64,000 nt of DNA from CAZVWJ01 sp964631325 (GTDB lineage Bacteria > T1Sed10-126), in the NCBI GenBank assembly GCA_964631325.1, contig CAZVWJ010000012.1:1-64000 (forward strand). Direction: 5' to 3'. Position 1 is the first letter of the stretch; every line of letters begins with the position of its first letter. Below the pieces are notes generated by a model. That model saw nothing but the letters and a program-made list of their open reading frames with translations, made no database searches and was not told the origin of the DNA. Shown here piece after piece: positions 43,280-51,398 of the stretch. The position numbers and the translations under genes were made by a program.

Positions 43280-45118
43280 CTAATACAAACAAAGTAAGTA
43301 CAGGCACAGAATTATAAAAGTAAGACCGAAAACACAAAAGCGGAGATACCGGCTAAGCTGACCTGGCTGTTGAAATCGAAGCAAAGTGCTGCACACTCCG
43401 AGAATTTTTTCCACACTGTTCCAGGCCGGTTCAATAATATTTTTCTCGCTAATTTGTATACTTTTTCGAGTAAAATTTTGAACCGGATAAACGAAAATCC
43501 CAGTAATCATCTGTCGTGGGGAAAAATTAAAAATGGATATTTTCTGAGACAAACCTCTAAAACTACTTGTAAATCGAAGCCAATTTACTTCCCGAACATA
43601 AAGTAAATAAGCAATAAAAATAATCCCAATTTCAAACATTACTTCCAACAGAAGGAAATAACCGTTTAGAGCCCAAAAATTTAAAAAAGTGAGCGGGAAA
43701 TAAATAGTTCCCATCAAAAATCCCCCGAAAATAGCGAAAGGAGATAATCCCAGGATAGAATAACGAAGTAATTTTCTATCTTCATGTACGGTGCCGGGGG
43801 GACGGCGGTTACTGACAAACAAAACAAAGATAAGCCGAAAAGAATAAAAGATAGTCAGGTAGCGAACAACCAGAAGACCAACAAAATAGATGAAATTAAG
43901 GCCGCTGAAAATTTTCCCCACGGCTGGAAACAAAGAGATGTAGGACCAGAAGCCACCAAACGGAGGAATACCGGCGAGACTGAGAGAACCAACAATTGTT
44001 CCAAAGGCAGTTACCGGAACAATCTTTCCCAGCCCCCCCAGTTCAAATAGATCGTATTTTTGACAGGTCAAAGTTAGCACTCCAAGGGAAAGAAAAATCA
44101 ATATTCTCGCAAAAGCCTGGTTTAGTAAATGAAAAATTGCGCCGGAAAACAAGCTATTTCCGACCACGGCAAACAATAAACCAAGCTGACTCAGGGAAGA
44201 AAAAGAAAGGAATTTTTTCAAATCTCGTGCCCTGGCGGCAACCAAAGCTCCGAAAATTGCCGTTACTAATCCTACGGGAACAATTATCCTTTTAAACCAC
44301 AAGAAGCCTGAGAATATAAAATCAAAACGATGCAGAAAATAAATACCGCAAATCGGCAAAATAACAGTTTGAATAAAGCCGCCGCCCGGGAGGGGTCCGG
44401 AAAGGGTATTAGAAAGCCAGGCATAAAATGGAAACTGAGCAGTTTTAATAATTATTCCAAACAACAAAAGTGTTCCCAAGTAAAATTGAGTCGCGGGCTG
44501 AAGTTCGGAAATTAAACTGACCAGCCCATCTATTTGCGTGCTTCCACCAAGTTCAGCAAGGTAAATAAAACCGGCAAACAAGAATACTGAACCCAGTAGA
44601 TTAAACGAAAAAGTTACGTTGGAACGGGCTCCAGTCTCTTCGCTCTGATTCCAGTAGCCGGAAAACAGGTAAAGGAACACAGACAGCACTTCCCAGGTTA
44701 AAAGAAGGAGAAAAAGATCACCGGCGGCAAGAAAAAAGAGAAAATTCACGGTCAATAAATTTAAAAACGTAAAATAGGTCGAGGGACGAGAAGATTCAAC
44801 AAAATCAAGTGAATAAAACTGAACGAAAAAATTAACAGTGGTTACAACCGTGTAAAATATCAGAGTGTAAACAGTAAAAGAAAAAGTAAAGGTAAAAGTG
44901 AATTCATCGAGTTGAATCAGTTGATAGAAGGGCCAGGGATCAGTAGCACCAACTCCAACTAATAGTGATATCCAGGCAAGGAGAGCAGCAACACAGGCTC
45001 CGGTAACTGAAAGTCGTGATTTCAACCTGAAGTCATAGGCGTTAAAATTCACCAGGTTGAACAGAGCCGGATAAACAAGAGCGAGTGTCATCAAGATAAA
45101 AAAGATTAATGTGACCAA
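43280..45118 (-). CDS. nuoL: NuoL-like antiporter subunit, 612 aa
   Basis: Multi-pass membrane protein with a long C-terminal helix region. The conserved Glu in GDLFLLLLTWEVLSV, the lysine in GIIIKTAQFPFYAWL and the lysine in RARDLKKFLSFSSLSQLG are kept. The 'HAFFKALLF' lysine is Arg (NQAFARILIFL). It is the best preserved pump-type subunit of the set and starts four bases after nuoK. Confidence 0.9.
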   Translation of the reverse strand: MVTLIFFILMTLALVYPALFNLVNFNAYDFRLKSRLSVTGACVAALLAWISLLVGVGATDPWPFYQLIQLDEFTFTFTFSFTVYTLIFYTVVTTVNFFVQFYSLDFVESSRPSTYFTFLNLLTVNFLFFLAAGDLFLLLLTWEVLSVFLYLFSGYWNQSEETGARSNVTFSFNLLGSVFLFAGFIYLAELGGSTQIDGLVSLISELQPATQFYLGTLLLFGIIIKTAQFPFYAWLSNTLSGPLPGGGFIQTVILPICGIYFLHRFDFIFSGFLWFKRIIVPVGLVTAIFGALVAARARDLKKFLSFSSLSQLGLLFAVVGNSLFSGAIFHLLNQAFARILIFLSLGVLTLTCQKYDLFELGGLGKIVPVTAFGTIVGSLSLAGIPPFGGFWSYISLFPAVGKIFSGLNFIYFVGLLVVRYLTIFYSFRLIFVLFVSNRRPPGTVHEDRKLLRYSILGLSPFAIFGGFLMGTIYFPLTFLNFWALNGYFLLLEVMFEIGIIFIAYLLYVREVNWLRFTSSFRGLSQKISIFNFSPRQMITGIFVYPVQNFTRKSIQISEKNIIEPAWNSVEKILGVCSTLLRFQQPGQLSRYLRFCVFGLTFIILCLYLLCLY

Positions 45119-45122
45119 AATA

Positions 45123-45419
45123 TCACCATTTTAACTCCGAATAACAATCCGGATCCGGGACTTCTCCAACCCGGGTTAAATACACCATCAACAGAGAACC
45201 ACAAACAAAATTACAGAAAAAAGCAGTAAGAATAAAAAGGACATACCCCCGGTCAGATTCAAGGGCAAGAAACTGGGCCATGACACTGACTAAAAAACTG
45301 AGTGCAATTATCATAAGTTCGGCGGAAAGCAAAATATTCAATAAATTTTTCCGGTAAAATAGACCAAAAAAACCTATTAAAAAGAGCAACAATCCAAGCA
45401 GTAGATAATAAAAATACAT
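45123..45419 (-). CDS. nuoK: NuoK-like subunit, 98 aa
   Basis: Three membrane helices, normal length. The first buried glutamate is kept (LLSAELMII, E34). The second, normally in 'AAaEaaiGLA', is replaced: LTAFFCNFVCGSLL has Asn there. In known complex I both glutamates carry protons. The gene sits between nuoJ and nuoL as usual. Confidence 0.85.
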   Translation of the reverse strand: MYFYYLLLGLLLFLIGFFGLFYRKNLLNILLSAELMIIALSFLVSVMAQFLALESDRGYVLFILTAFFCNFVCGSLLMVYLTRVGEVPDPDCYSELKW

Positions 45420-45436
45420 TATTGCTTACTCCTCCC

Positions 45437-45949
45437 CTACTCTTCCCCGGAAAAATCAAGTAAATATATACTGCCCACGAGGGTGACAACCAGCAAGAGG
45501 GCAAGTAATGAAAATACGGCAAAATAATTTTGAGCGGCTAATTCGGCTGTAAACTGTAATGCTCCGCCACCGGCCAGAGAAAAAGCAAAATCTCCAGGCA
45601 ATCCGGGAGCGTAACTTAATTTCAAAAAGATAAGTAAAAGGAGCAGTCCCAGAAGTAGAACTTGGAGAAAGATAAAAAAATTCACAGCGTCTAAACGCAA
45701 AAAAGTTTCACCAGATGATTGTGAACACAAAAGTATAGCAAAAACAAAAGCACCACTGGTGCCCCCACCAAAAAATACCATCAAAAACAATCCCAGAAAA
45801 GGACGGTTCAACAGAAAAAAAAGTACCCCGAGGCCAAATAGTACTACCAGCAGACCGAGTAAATTCTGAAAAAACGAACGGCTAAAGATTACAACGGTTG
45901 CTCCAACAAGAGAAATTAAAGCCATGAGAAAAAATAAAAGCTGTTCCAT
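45437..45949 (-). CDS. nuoJ: NuoJ-like subunit, 170 aa
   Basis: Five predicted membrane helices. The conserved TM3 region, usually 'eFLAavqvlvYaGAVmVLFLF', reads RPFLGLFLMVFFGGGTSGAF here, so the Glu and the Tyr are missing while the Gly-rich bend that works as a pi-bulge is kept. It begins at the last base of nuoH (ATG overlap) with no nuoI between them, unlike normal operons. Confidence 0.8.
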   Translation of the reverse strand: MEQLLFFLMALISLVGATVVIFSRSFFQNLLGLLVVLFGLGVLFFLLNRPFLGLFLMVFFGGGTSGAFVFAILLCSQSSGETFLRLDAVNFFIFLQVLLLGLLLLLIFLKLSYAPGLPGDFAFSLAGGGALQFTAELAAQNYFAVFSLLALLLVVTLVGSIYLLDFSGEE

Positions 45950-47157
45950 TATTTTTCACCTGACCGTGCCCGTCGAGGTTCTATCAATTTAACAGTATTC
46001 GTATTATCAGGATAAAGTTGCCCTGAAACAAGGCTCAAAAAAATAATTACAAGCCAGACAAGTTGAACAGACACCCAGTAAAAAACTGAAACGGGAAAAA
46101 TCAACTTAAGCAGCCCGGCTAACAAAAGATTACACCAGGTCAGAGGAATTAAATACTGCCAGCACAAATTCATTAATTGAGGATATTTTAACCGGGGGTA
46201 AAAAGTAGCGAGCCGGACCAGTAAATAAATAATCAGCCCTGTTTTAAGCCCAAACCAACCAAGGTGCCAGAATAAATTAAATCCCGGAAAAAAACCATCA
46301 ATGACCGGGGGAAACAAACTGCTTACCGGGGGGACCCAGCCACCGAGAAATAGAACCGTAAACAAACTGGCCTGTGCAAATAAGACAAGATACTGAGTAA
46401 ACACAGTAAAAAAGCTAATTTTACGGTTGACCGAAAATTCAGGTTCTAATCCTTCTAAATAGAAAGTAAAACGCCGGTGGAAGAAAAAAATGATAATTAA
46501 ATAAAGAACAGCTAACAGAGGCTGATAAAACAATAACCACCCCTGGTTCAGTTGATATTTAACAATTTGAAACAAATTAAGGGAGCCGGAGCAAATTACC
46601 AGACCGGGGAGAACGAAAACCCAGGCAAACAAGAGGGAAAACAGTAAAGCCAACTCCCGGATTTTACTCCACCCTGACTCCGAGCTCCAGAGCCTGGGGA
46701 GCTGGCCGAGAAAAAACAGAAACACACAGACCACCACAATGAGCAGACCTAATTCGGGAGTGGCGACAACAAGTAGAGGAAACTCGGATAGTCCGGGATG
46801 TAGTTGTGATAGTGAGAGGCTAACTCGACCAAACGGAAGCACAGCAAACAGAAAAAGAAAACCAGTGACTGAAATTACGTTTCCAAGTCGAACAAATAAA
46901 TGGTAATTGGCCGATTTAGTTCCGGTTTCATCCAGCCTCCCCGGGTTATTCGTTCCAACTGGAGGCAACCACTTTTGAGAATTAAATGGGGATATTATAA
47001 AGTCAGTAACTTTTATTTGAGCGGAGAAAAAATAAACCAACCCCCCGATTATGACTAAAATTAAAATTAAAAAAAACAGGGATTTAGAGACCAGGGCAAT
47101 GCAAAATAAAAACCAGTAATAAATTTTAACCACTTCCCCCGGAAATCGTAAGGTCAA
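45949..47157 (-). CDS. nuoH: NuoH-like subunit, strongly diverged, 402 aa
   Basis: The start is uncertain: TTG at 47157, or GTG at 47133 next to a GGGGGA. Membrane helices and PPVGTNNPGRLDETGTKSAN near 65-85 follow the NuoH plan, as do FLGGWVPP and RLKYPQLMNLCWQYLIPLTW near the end. The usually strict cytoplasmic loop 'nRxPFDlpEaEsELvaGyxtEYs' is replaced by GLEPEFSVNRKISFF. Most of its glutamates are lost, and it is the quinone-side and proton-entry region. The subunit should anchor NuoB, whose gene is absent here. Confidence 0.75.
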   Translation of the reverse strand: MTLRFPGEVVKIYYWFLFCIALVSKSLFFLILILVIIGGLVYFFSAQIKVTDFIISPFNSQKWLPPVGTNNPGRLDETGTKSANYHLFVRLGNVISVTGFLFLFAVLPFGRVSLSLSQLHPGLSEFPLLVVATPELGLLIVVVCVFLFFLGQLPRLWSSESGWSKIRELALLFSLLFAWVFVLPGLVICSGSLNLFQIVKYQLNQGWLLFYQPLLAVLYLIIIFFFHRRFTFYLEGLEPEFSVNRKISFFTVFTQYLVLFAQASLFTVLFLGGWVPPVSSLFPPVIDGFFPGFNLFWHLGWFGLKTGLIIYLLVRLATFYPRLKYPQLMNLCWQYLIPLTWCNLLLAGLLKLIFPVSVFYWVSVQLVWLVIIFLSLVSGQLYPDNTNTVKLIEPRRARSGEK

Positions 47158-48262
47158 AACTTGAAATTATGGCCCGACTATCGGCAAGGCTGGTAGCTTC
47201 AACTAATTTTTGTAAAACAAAGTAATTATGGGATGCCGGATTTCGTTGGTAGAACCGAAGACAATCAGATTGGGGGCGGGATTCGACAGACCAACCTAAT
47301 TCTCCGGCCGGGGCTTCCAGACAATAATAAAATTCCCCGGTCGGAAGGTCGTTATCTTTAACCTCAAGAACAAAATCGTCGGATTTTTTAATGTTGGTTA
47401 ACGGCCGGAGTGCTCGACCAGAATTCAGCGGTCCCTCCGCCTCTATATTCTCCAGACACTGCTCAAGAATATATAGGCTCTGCTGGATTTCCTTGAATCG
47501 AACCAGAAACCGATCATAACTGTCCCCGTGTTCCCCGACGGGAAGACTGAAATCAACAGAGTCAAACATAAAATAAGGTTCAGCAGAACGCAAATCCCAA
47601 TTAACCCCCGTAGCCCGCAAACATGGACCGGTTAACGACCAGTCGAGCGCCGGCTCAATCGCCAGTTCACCCACCTGCCGGGTGCGTTTTTTAAAAAAAA
47701 TGGAGAAAAAGTATCTCTTTTCAAAAAACTGTAAAGAAGAAGTGAGTTGATCCAGAACAGATTGAAAAACTGAATGAAAGTTTGTGGGTAATGGTCCTTT
47801 GAAACCACCCATTCGAACCAGGTTCTTACCAAAGGGGGTGCTATTAATTTGAGCAAGTGCCCGGGAAATAACCTGGTGGGCTGAGAGAAGATTATCTGCC
47901 GGTAAAGCTGCTCCTAAATTTCGAAATCCACCGGCCAATAAACTCAGATGAGCCCGGATTCGAAACAATTCACTAAAAAATGTCCGCAGCCAACTGGCCC
48001 GGCGGGGAATTTTCCGGTCCAGAAAATTTTCAAGCGCCATAACCAGAGCCAGTTGAGACCAGGAAAACTGTTGCAGGTCCGGAGACTCAGGAGGCTGTTT
48101 TTCAGTCGACGCCGCAGTAGATATTTCTACCGGGAGTTTAGCGGCTTCTATAAACTCAGCAGTCTTTACCCGGCCATTTTTAAGATGAAGTTTAATTGCC
48201 CCGGCTTGATTGTTTCCCGGTAAAGGAACCAGAAAAGTTGAAGCTTCAACTTGAGTAATCAT
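47126..48262 (-). CDS. nuoD: NuoD-like (49-kDa) subunit lacking end motifs, 378 aa
   Basis: The core LTGPCLRATGVNWDLRSAEP followed by YFMFDSVDF and GDSYDRFLVRFKE identifies NuoD. The N-terminal quinone-site loop with His-Pro-x-x-His-Gly is missing because the protein starts after it, and the C-terminal 'DxxxGexDR' is reduced to FDLTISGGSG. Those two ends line the quinone cavity next to cluster N2 in NuoB. This subunit is therefore unlikely to reduce quinone in the usual way. Confidence 0.8.
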   Translation of the reverse strand: MITQVEASTFLVPLPGNNQAGAIKLHLKNGRVKTAEFIEAAKLPVEISTAASTEKQPPESPDLQQFSWSQLALVMALENFLDRKIPRRASWLRTFFSELFRIRAHLSLLAGGFRNLGAALPADNLLSAHQVISRALAQINSTPFGKNLVRMGGFKGPLPTNFHSVFQSVLDQLTSSLQFFEKRYFFSIFFKKRTRQVGELAIEPALDWSLTGPCLRATGVNWDLRSAEPYFMFDSVDFSLPVGEHGDSYDRFLVRFKEIQQSLYILEQCLENIEAEGPLNSGRALRPLTNIKKSDDFVLEVKDNDLPTGEFYYCLEAPAGELGWSVESRPQSDCLRFYQRNPASHNYFVLQKLVEATSLADSRAIISSFDLTISGGSG

Positions 48263-48738
48263 TTTGATTTATTTTTTACCAGATTAATTTCGAATGGTTC
48301 AGAAGAACTCACTTTGCCAGCTTCAAGGGGAGACAATTTTTCCGTTACTTCCAGGTTGAAACGATGACTGATTTTTGCTTCGTACTGGCGGGCCCCGGGC
48401 CAGAGAGGAGAAACCGAGGGGAACCGACCCCGGGCTTCCAACGTAGTAGAGACGACAGCTCGGCCGGCTAAATTAAACGAATAGAGCCAGTAAAAGAGTT
48501 CAATCAAGTTATTTTCGGGAACAGTTACAGCAGCACTAATAGTTGAAAGATGGAGAAAATAATAAGGTTTACCATCTTTAAGCGTCCGGCAGACCGGCAA
48601 GATATTTTCAGCAGAGACCTTAATTTTAACTATATTTTGGGGAGTAAGAGTAGTTTTTAGGGAACCAGAGTCAGCCAGCTTTTCCTCAAGAAAATCAGCT
48701 ATCCTGGTGGGGGATAAAAAATCCTCGGAAGGACACAT
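48259..48738 (-). CDS. nuoC: NuoC-like (30-kDa) subunit, 159 aa
   Basis: RFPSVSPLWPGARQYEAKIS matches the NuoC signature 'vPSvtdiWpgAnwyErEvyD', with Glu retained but the following acidic residues changed. The protein overlaps nuoD by four bases and follows nuoA by 29 bases, so nuoB is not in its usual place. It is a soluble scaffold subunit. Confidence 0.75.
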   Translation of the reverse strand: MCPSEDFLSPTRIADFLEEKLADSGSLKTTLTPQNIVKIKVSAENILPVCRTLKDGKPYYFLHLSTISAAVTVPENNLIELFYWLYSFNLAGRAVVSTTLEARGRFPSVSPLWPGARQYEAKISHRFNLEVTEKLSPLEAGKVSSSEPFEINLVKNKSK

Positions 48739-48767
48739 TTAATTTTGCGCTAACGTTTTATTAAACT

Positions 48768-49112
48768 TCATTCCCACTGAAAGACACCATGTTTCCAGGC
48801 ATAAAGATAGCCAGCCGTAAAACTAATGGCCAGGGGGAGAAAAGCAGTGACAATGACCGGTTCAGTAAAGAGGGAGGAATTTAAGAGGAGTGCCCATCCA
48901 AAAACAAAAATTAGAGAAAAACTAAGGAGCAAGCAAACAAACCAAAATTTTAAAAAATCGCCAAAAAAATTAATGCGCGAAAGAGAGAACGTAAAACCAG
49001 GGGCCTTGCTTTCCCGGAAACAAAGCGTTACCAGTGGAAAGCAGACCAAGAATGCAACAGCAATAATAAATATAACCACTGGAAGCCAGGTGAGAATTAG
49101 TTCCTGTGTCAT
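48768..49112 (-). CDS. nuoA: NuoA-like subunit, 114 aa
   Basis: Three membrane helices with the end motif AGYLYAWKHGVFQWE, typical of NuoA. The TM2 pair of acids, usually in 'FDxExxfL.PWA', is absent: SFSLIFVFGWALLL has none. The ATG directly abuts the stop of the endonuclease V fusion (TGAATG), so the nuo genes are translated from the same message. Confidence 0.8.
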   Translation of the reverse strand: MTQELILTWLPVVIFIIAVAFLVCFPLVTLCFRESKAPGFTFSLSRINFFGDFLKFWFVCLLLSFSLIFVFGWALLLNSSLFTEPVIVTAFLPLAISFTAGYLYAWKHGVFQWE

Positions 49113-50867
49113 TCACAATTTACCGACAGTTTTTTGCCAGAATTCTGGTAAAATATCTGAGAACTTACGATCTTTTATTTCTCCAATATTGTCCGCGTCT
49201 TTGTTTGCTTCAACAATTTCCCTGGTTTTTTCTTCCCGGATATCAATATATTCTTCCAGTTCAATAATAGCCCGGAGCATTTTATCCTTGTTCCAGTTTT
49301 CCCATAAACCACGACCAAATAATCGGCCCAGGAGAGCCACTTTTGAAGATTTAAGAACATGTAGTTCAGGGATTTTATCTTCAATACCGGCATAACTTCC
49401 CTGGACCAAACTTTTAATCAGGTGGTGAACCGGCCAGGAAGAAAGTTGATTCTGAGCAATAAATCTAACCATTTTAAAGCAGGAAAGAATATTAATCCCT
49501 CCGTGAAATTCCCTGTCTCTAAGAGCCGGGTAATTTTTAAGAGCGGGAAGCCAGTGTTCAATCAACTTGCTCTCGTCAACCGCTTCACACCGAAAATAAG
49601 GACAATCAGTTAACACTCCGTCCTCATACATTTTTTGAAACCAGCGCGAGGCAACGGGGCGATCAGCTATTTTTAACATCTCCTCGGTTATTCGTTCTTT
49701 GCTCACAGTTTCCAGGCGAGAAATATTTGAACGAATATTTTTCTGAAGCTGTTCGGAGAAGTTCAACTTATGATCAGCCGCGAGGCGGTAAGCACGAAGG
49801 ATTCGAAGAGGATCATTTTCCAGGGCATCCTCCCGGGTAAGACGGAGAACCCTCTGGTCAGCATCAGCCCGCCCCTCCACAGGATCAACCCAGGCTTCCC
49901 TGTCCATATCAAGGGCAATGCTGTTAATAGTAAAATCACGACGGCGAAGATCATCAACAACTTTTTCTTCACCTACCACGGTTAAATCCACCTGAGTTTT
50001 ATCACCCGGCAACCGGTACATTTGACGCTCCTCATCAAGAGTAAACCACTTGCCGGCCAGTTCATCAGCCAATTTATTCTGCACTGATTCCGGAAATTCT
50101 GAGGCCATCAGATCGTAATCTTCCGGCTGTTTACCGGTAAGTAAATCGCGAATAGTCCCACCAACCAGAAAAACTCCAATATCCTCGTCCAGAAAGGGAC
50201 GGGTAATTACTTCAATTCTTTCCCGCTCCTCACGAGCAGTCCGGTCAGCCAGGCGGAGTGGCTCAGGGAGACGGGATTTTTCAGAAAGCAGGGGCTCAAT
50301 CACTTCCGGAATATAATTGGGCTCAATCATGTGGCCCGGGGAAAGAAATATGGGGGAGGCGCCTGCCTGAGACCGGACAGCAAAACCGACCGGTTCACCG
50401 TCCCAGATTGAAGTATGCTCCCCTACCTCTTCTCCCGGTTCATCGCACTCGCCCACCAGAATATTTTTTGCACAACCAATGGAGGGGGTATCAAGGAACA
50501 ATCCCACGTGGGAAGCAAGGCCCATGCGCCGGGGATGCGCGTAACCATGGCCGTCAATTAGAAAACAGTCCGGTTCCGTCTCCAAACACATTGCCGCGTC
50601 AATCATCGGGGGAGCTTCCCGAAAGGCAAGCAAACCGGAAATATAGGGGAAATTTAACTCAGAAATCAGGACAACTTTTTCGTGGATTCTATGGTCAGCG
50701 ACGGAGTAGTTAATTGCCGAAGCGATGCAAATCCGGCTCTCGGGATAAAAAGAAACGTCCAGCGCAGCAATTAGATTAATATCCGGTTCACCTTTGAGGA
50801 GACAATCTTCAGCCAACTCTTCCTGCAACATGCGAGCCTCGTCTTCATTCAGGTCCCAGGGGTGCAC
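49113..50867 (-). CDS. endonuclease V fused to a CCA/poly(A) nucleotidyltransferase, 584 aa
   Basis: A GTG start with AAAGGTG seven bases upstream. Residues 1-215 are endonuclease V: ALDVSF (D37), YISGLLAFREAPP (E84), LIDGHGYAHPRRMGLASH (D105) and PSIGCAK (K134). All catalytic positions have the same spacing as in E. coli Nfi. Residues about 245-580 are a class II CCA-adding/poly(A) polymerase: FLVGGTIRDLL, YDLMASEF, DLTVVG, RRRDFTINSIALD, and a helical RNA-binding tail. Endonuclease V cuts beside inosine in DNA and, in several organisms, RNA; the other half adds nucleotides to RNA 3' ends. The fusion suggests linked repair or turnover of inosine-containing RNA. This is inference. Confidence 0.9.
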   Translation of the reverse strand: MHPWDLNEDEARMLQEELAEDCLLKGEPDINLIAALDVSFYPESRICIASAINYSVADHRIHEKVVLISELNFPYISGLLAFREAPPMIDAAMCLETEPDCFLIDGHGYAHPRRMGLASHVGLFLDTPSIGCAKNILVGECDEPGEEVGEHTSIWDGEPVGFAVRSQAGASPIFLSPGHMIEPNYIPEVIEPLLSEKSRLPEPLRLADRTAREERERIEVITRPFLDEDIGVFLVGGTIRDLLTGKQPEDYDLMASEFPESVQNKLADELAGKWFTLDEERQMYRLPGDKTQVDLTVVGEEKVVDDLRRRDFTINSIALDMDREAWVDPVEGRADADQRVLRLTREDALENDPLRILRAYRLAADHKLNFSEQLQKNIRSNISRLETVSKERITEEMLKIADRPVASRWFQKMYEDGVLTDCPYFRCEAVDESKLIEHWLPALKNYPALRDREFHGGINILSCFKMVRFIAQNQLSSWPVHHLIKSLVQGSYAGIEDKIPELHVLKSSKVALLGRLFGRGLWENWNKDKMLRAIIELEEYIDIREEKTREIVEANKDADNIGEIKDRKFSDILPEFWQKTVGKL

Positions 50868-51025
50868 TTTTTTTCACCTTTAAATTATAAATTTTGTTCT
50901 GAATTTAACTTTTCTACAATCAAAATAAAATAGAGAGTCAAATATTGCTTTCAAAAGATAATAAATTTTATCCTAACCAGACAAAAAAAGACAGCGGAAA
51001 ATAATATTTCTCAAGACAAGTAAAA
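50868..51025. other. A/T-rich intergenic region
   Basis: No gene or clear terminator is seen. It probably holds the promoter for the endonuclease V/nuo operon, but I could not pick out a convincing pair of boxes. Confidence 0.3.
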
Positions 51026-51397
51026 TTAAATTTTTAAGCTCCTGGTAGCAATCACATCCGCTCCGGTGTCGCAAACGTTGTGTATGAGTGTTTCTCCCCG
51101 CTTAACCGGTAATTCAGGCCGGTATTTATTAATTTCTCTATATACTTCACATATTTTTTCGCGAGGAACCGGTTGACTGGTAAGGACACTGGTAACTTTG
51201 TTTCTTTGGGATTTTATGGGAAGCACGGTCATTACCGACCGACGGGGATTGAGCAATTCCTCCACGGCATAGTCTTCACCGCGGGAACAAACGCAGTTTT
51301 CTACTGTTAGAATCTCTTCTTTCTTCGGCGCGTATTTTACTTTTAAATTACAGGCGTTGGGACAAAGTGTGCAAGTTAAAGAGAGCCATTCAGGCAT
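51026..51397 (-). CDS. DUF1667 zinc/iron-binding protein, 123 aa
   Basis: The ATG at 51397, one base after the preceding stop, gives MPEWLSLTCTLCPNACNL; upstream in-frame ATGs fall inside the previous gene. Four to five cysteines (CTLCPNAC, then NCVCSRG) and LLNPRRSVMTVLP, later CDTGADVIATRSL, match DUF1667. This family regularly follows GlpA/GlpB-like flavoproteins and probably supplies a metal or Fe-S centre to that oxidoreductase, though its job is not established. Confidence 0.85.
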   Translation of the reverse strand: MPEWLSLTCTLCPNACNLKVKYAPKKEEILTVENCVCSRGEDYAVEELLNPRRSVMTVLPIKSQRNKVTSVLTSQPVPREKICEVYREINKYRPELPVKRGETLIHNVCDTGADVIATRSLKI

Positions 51398-51398
51398 A

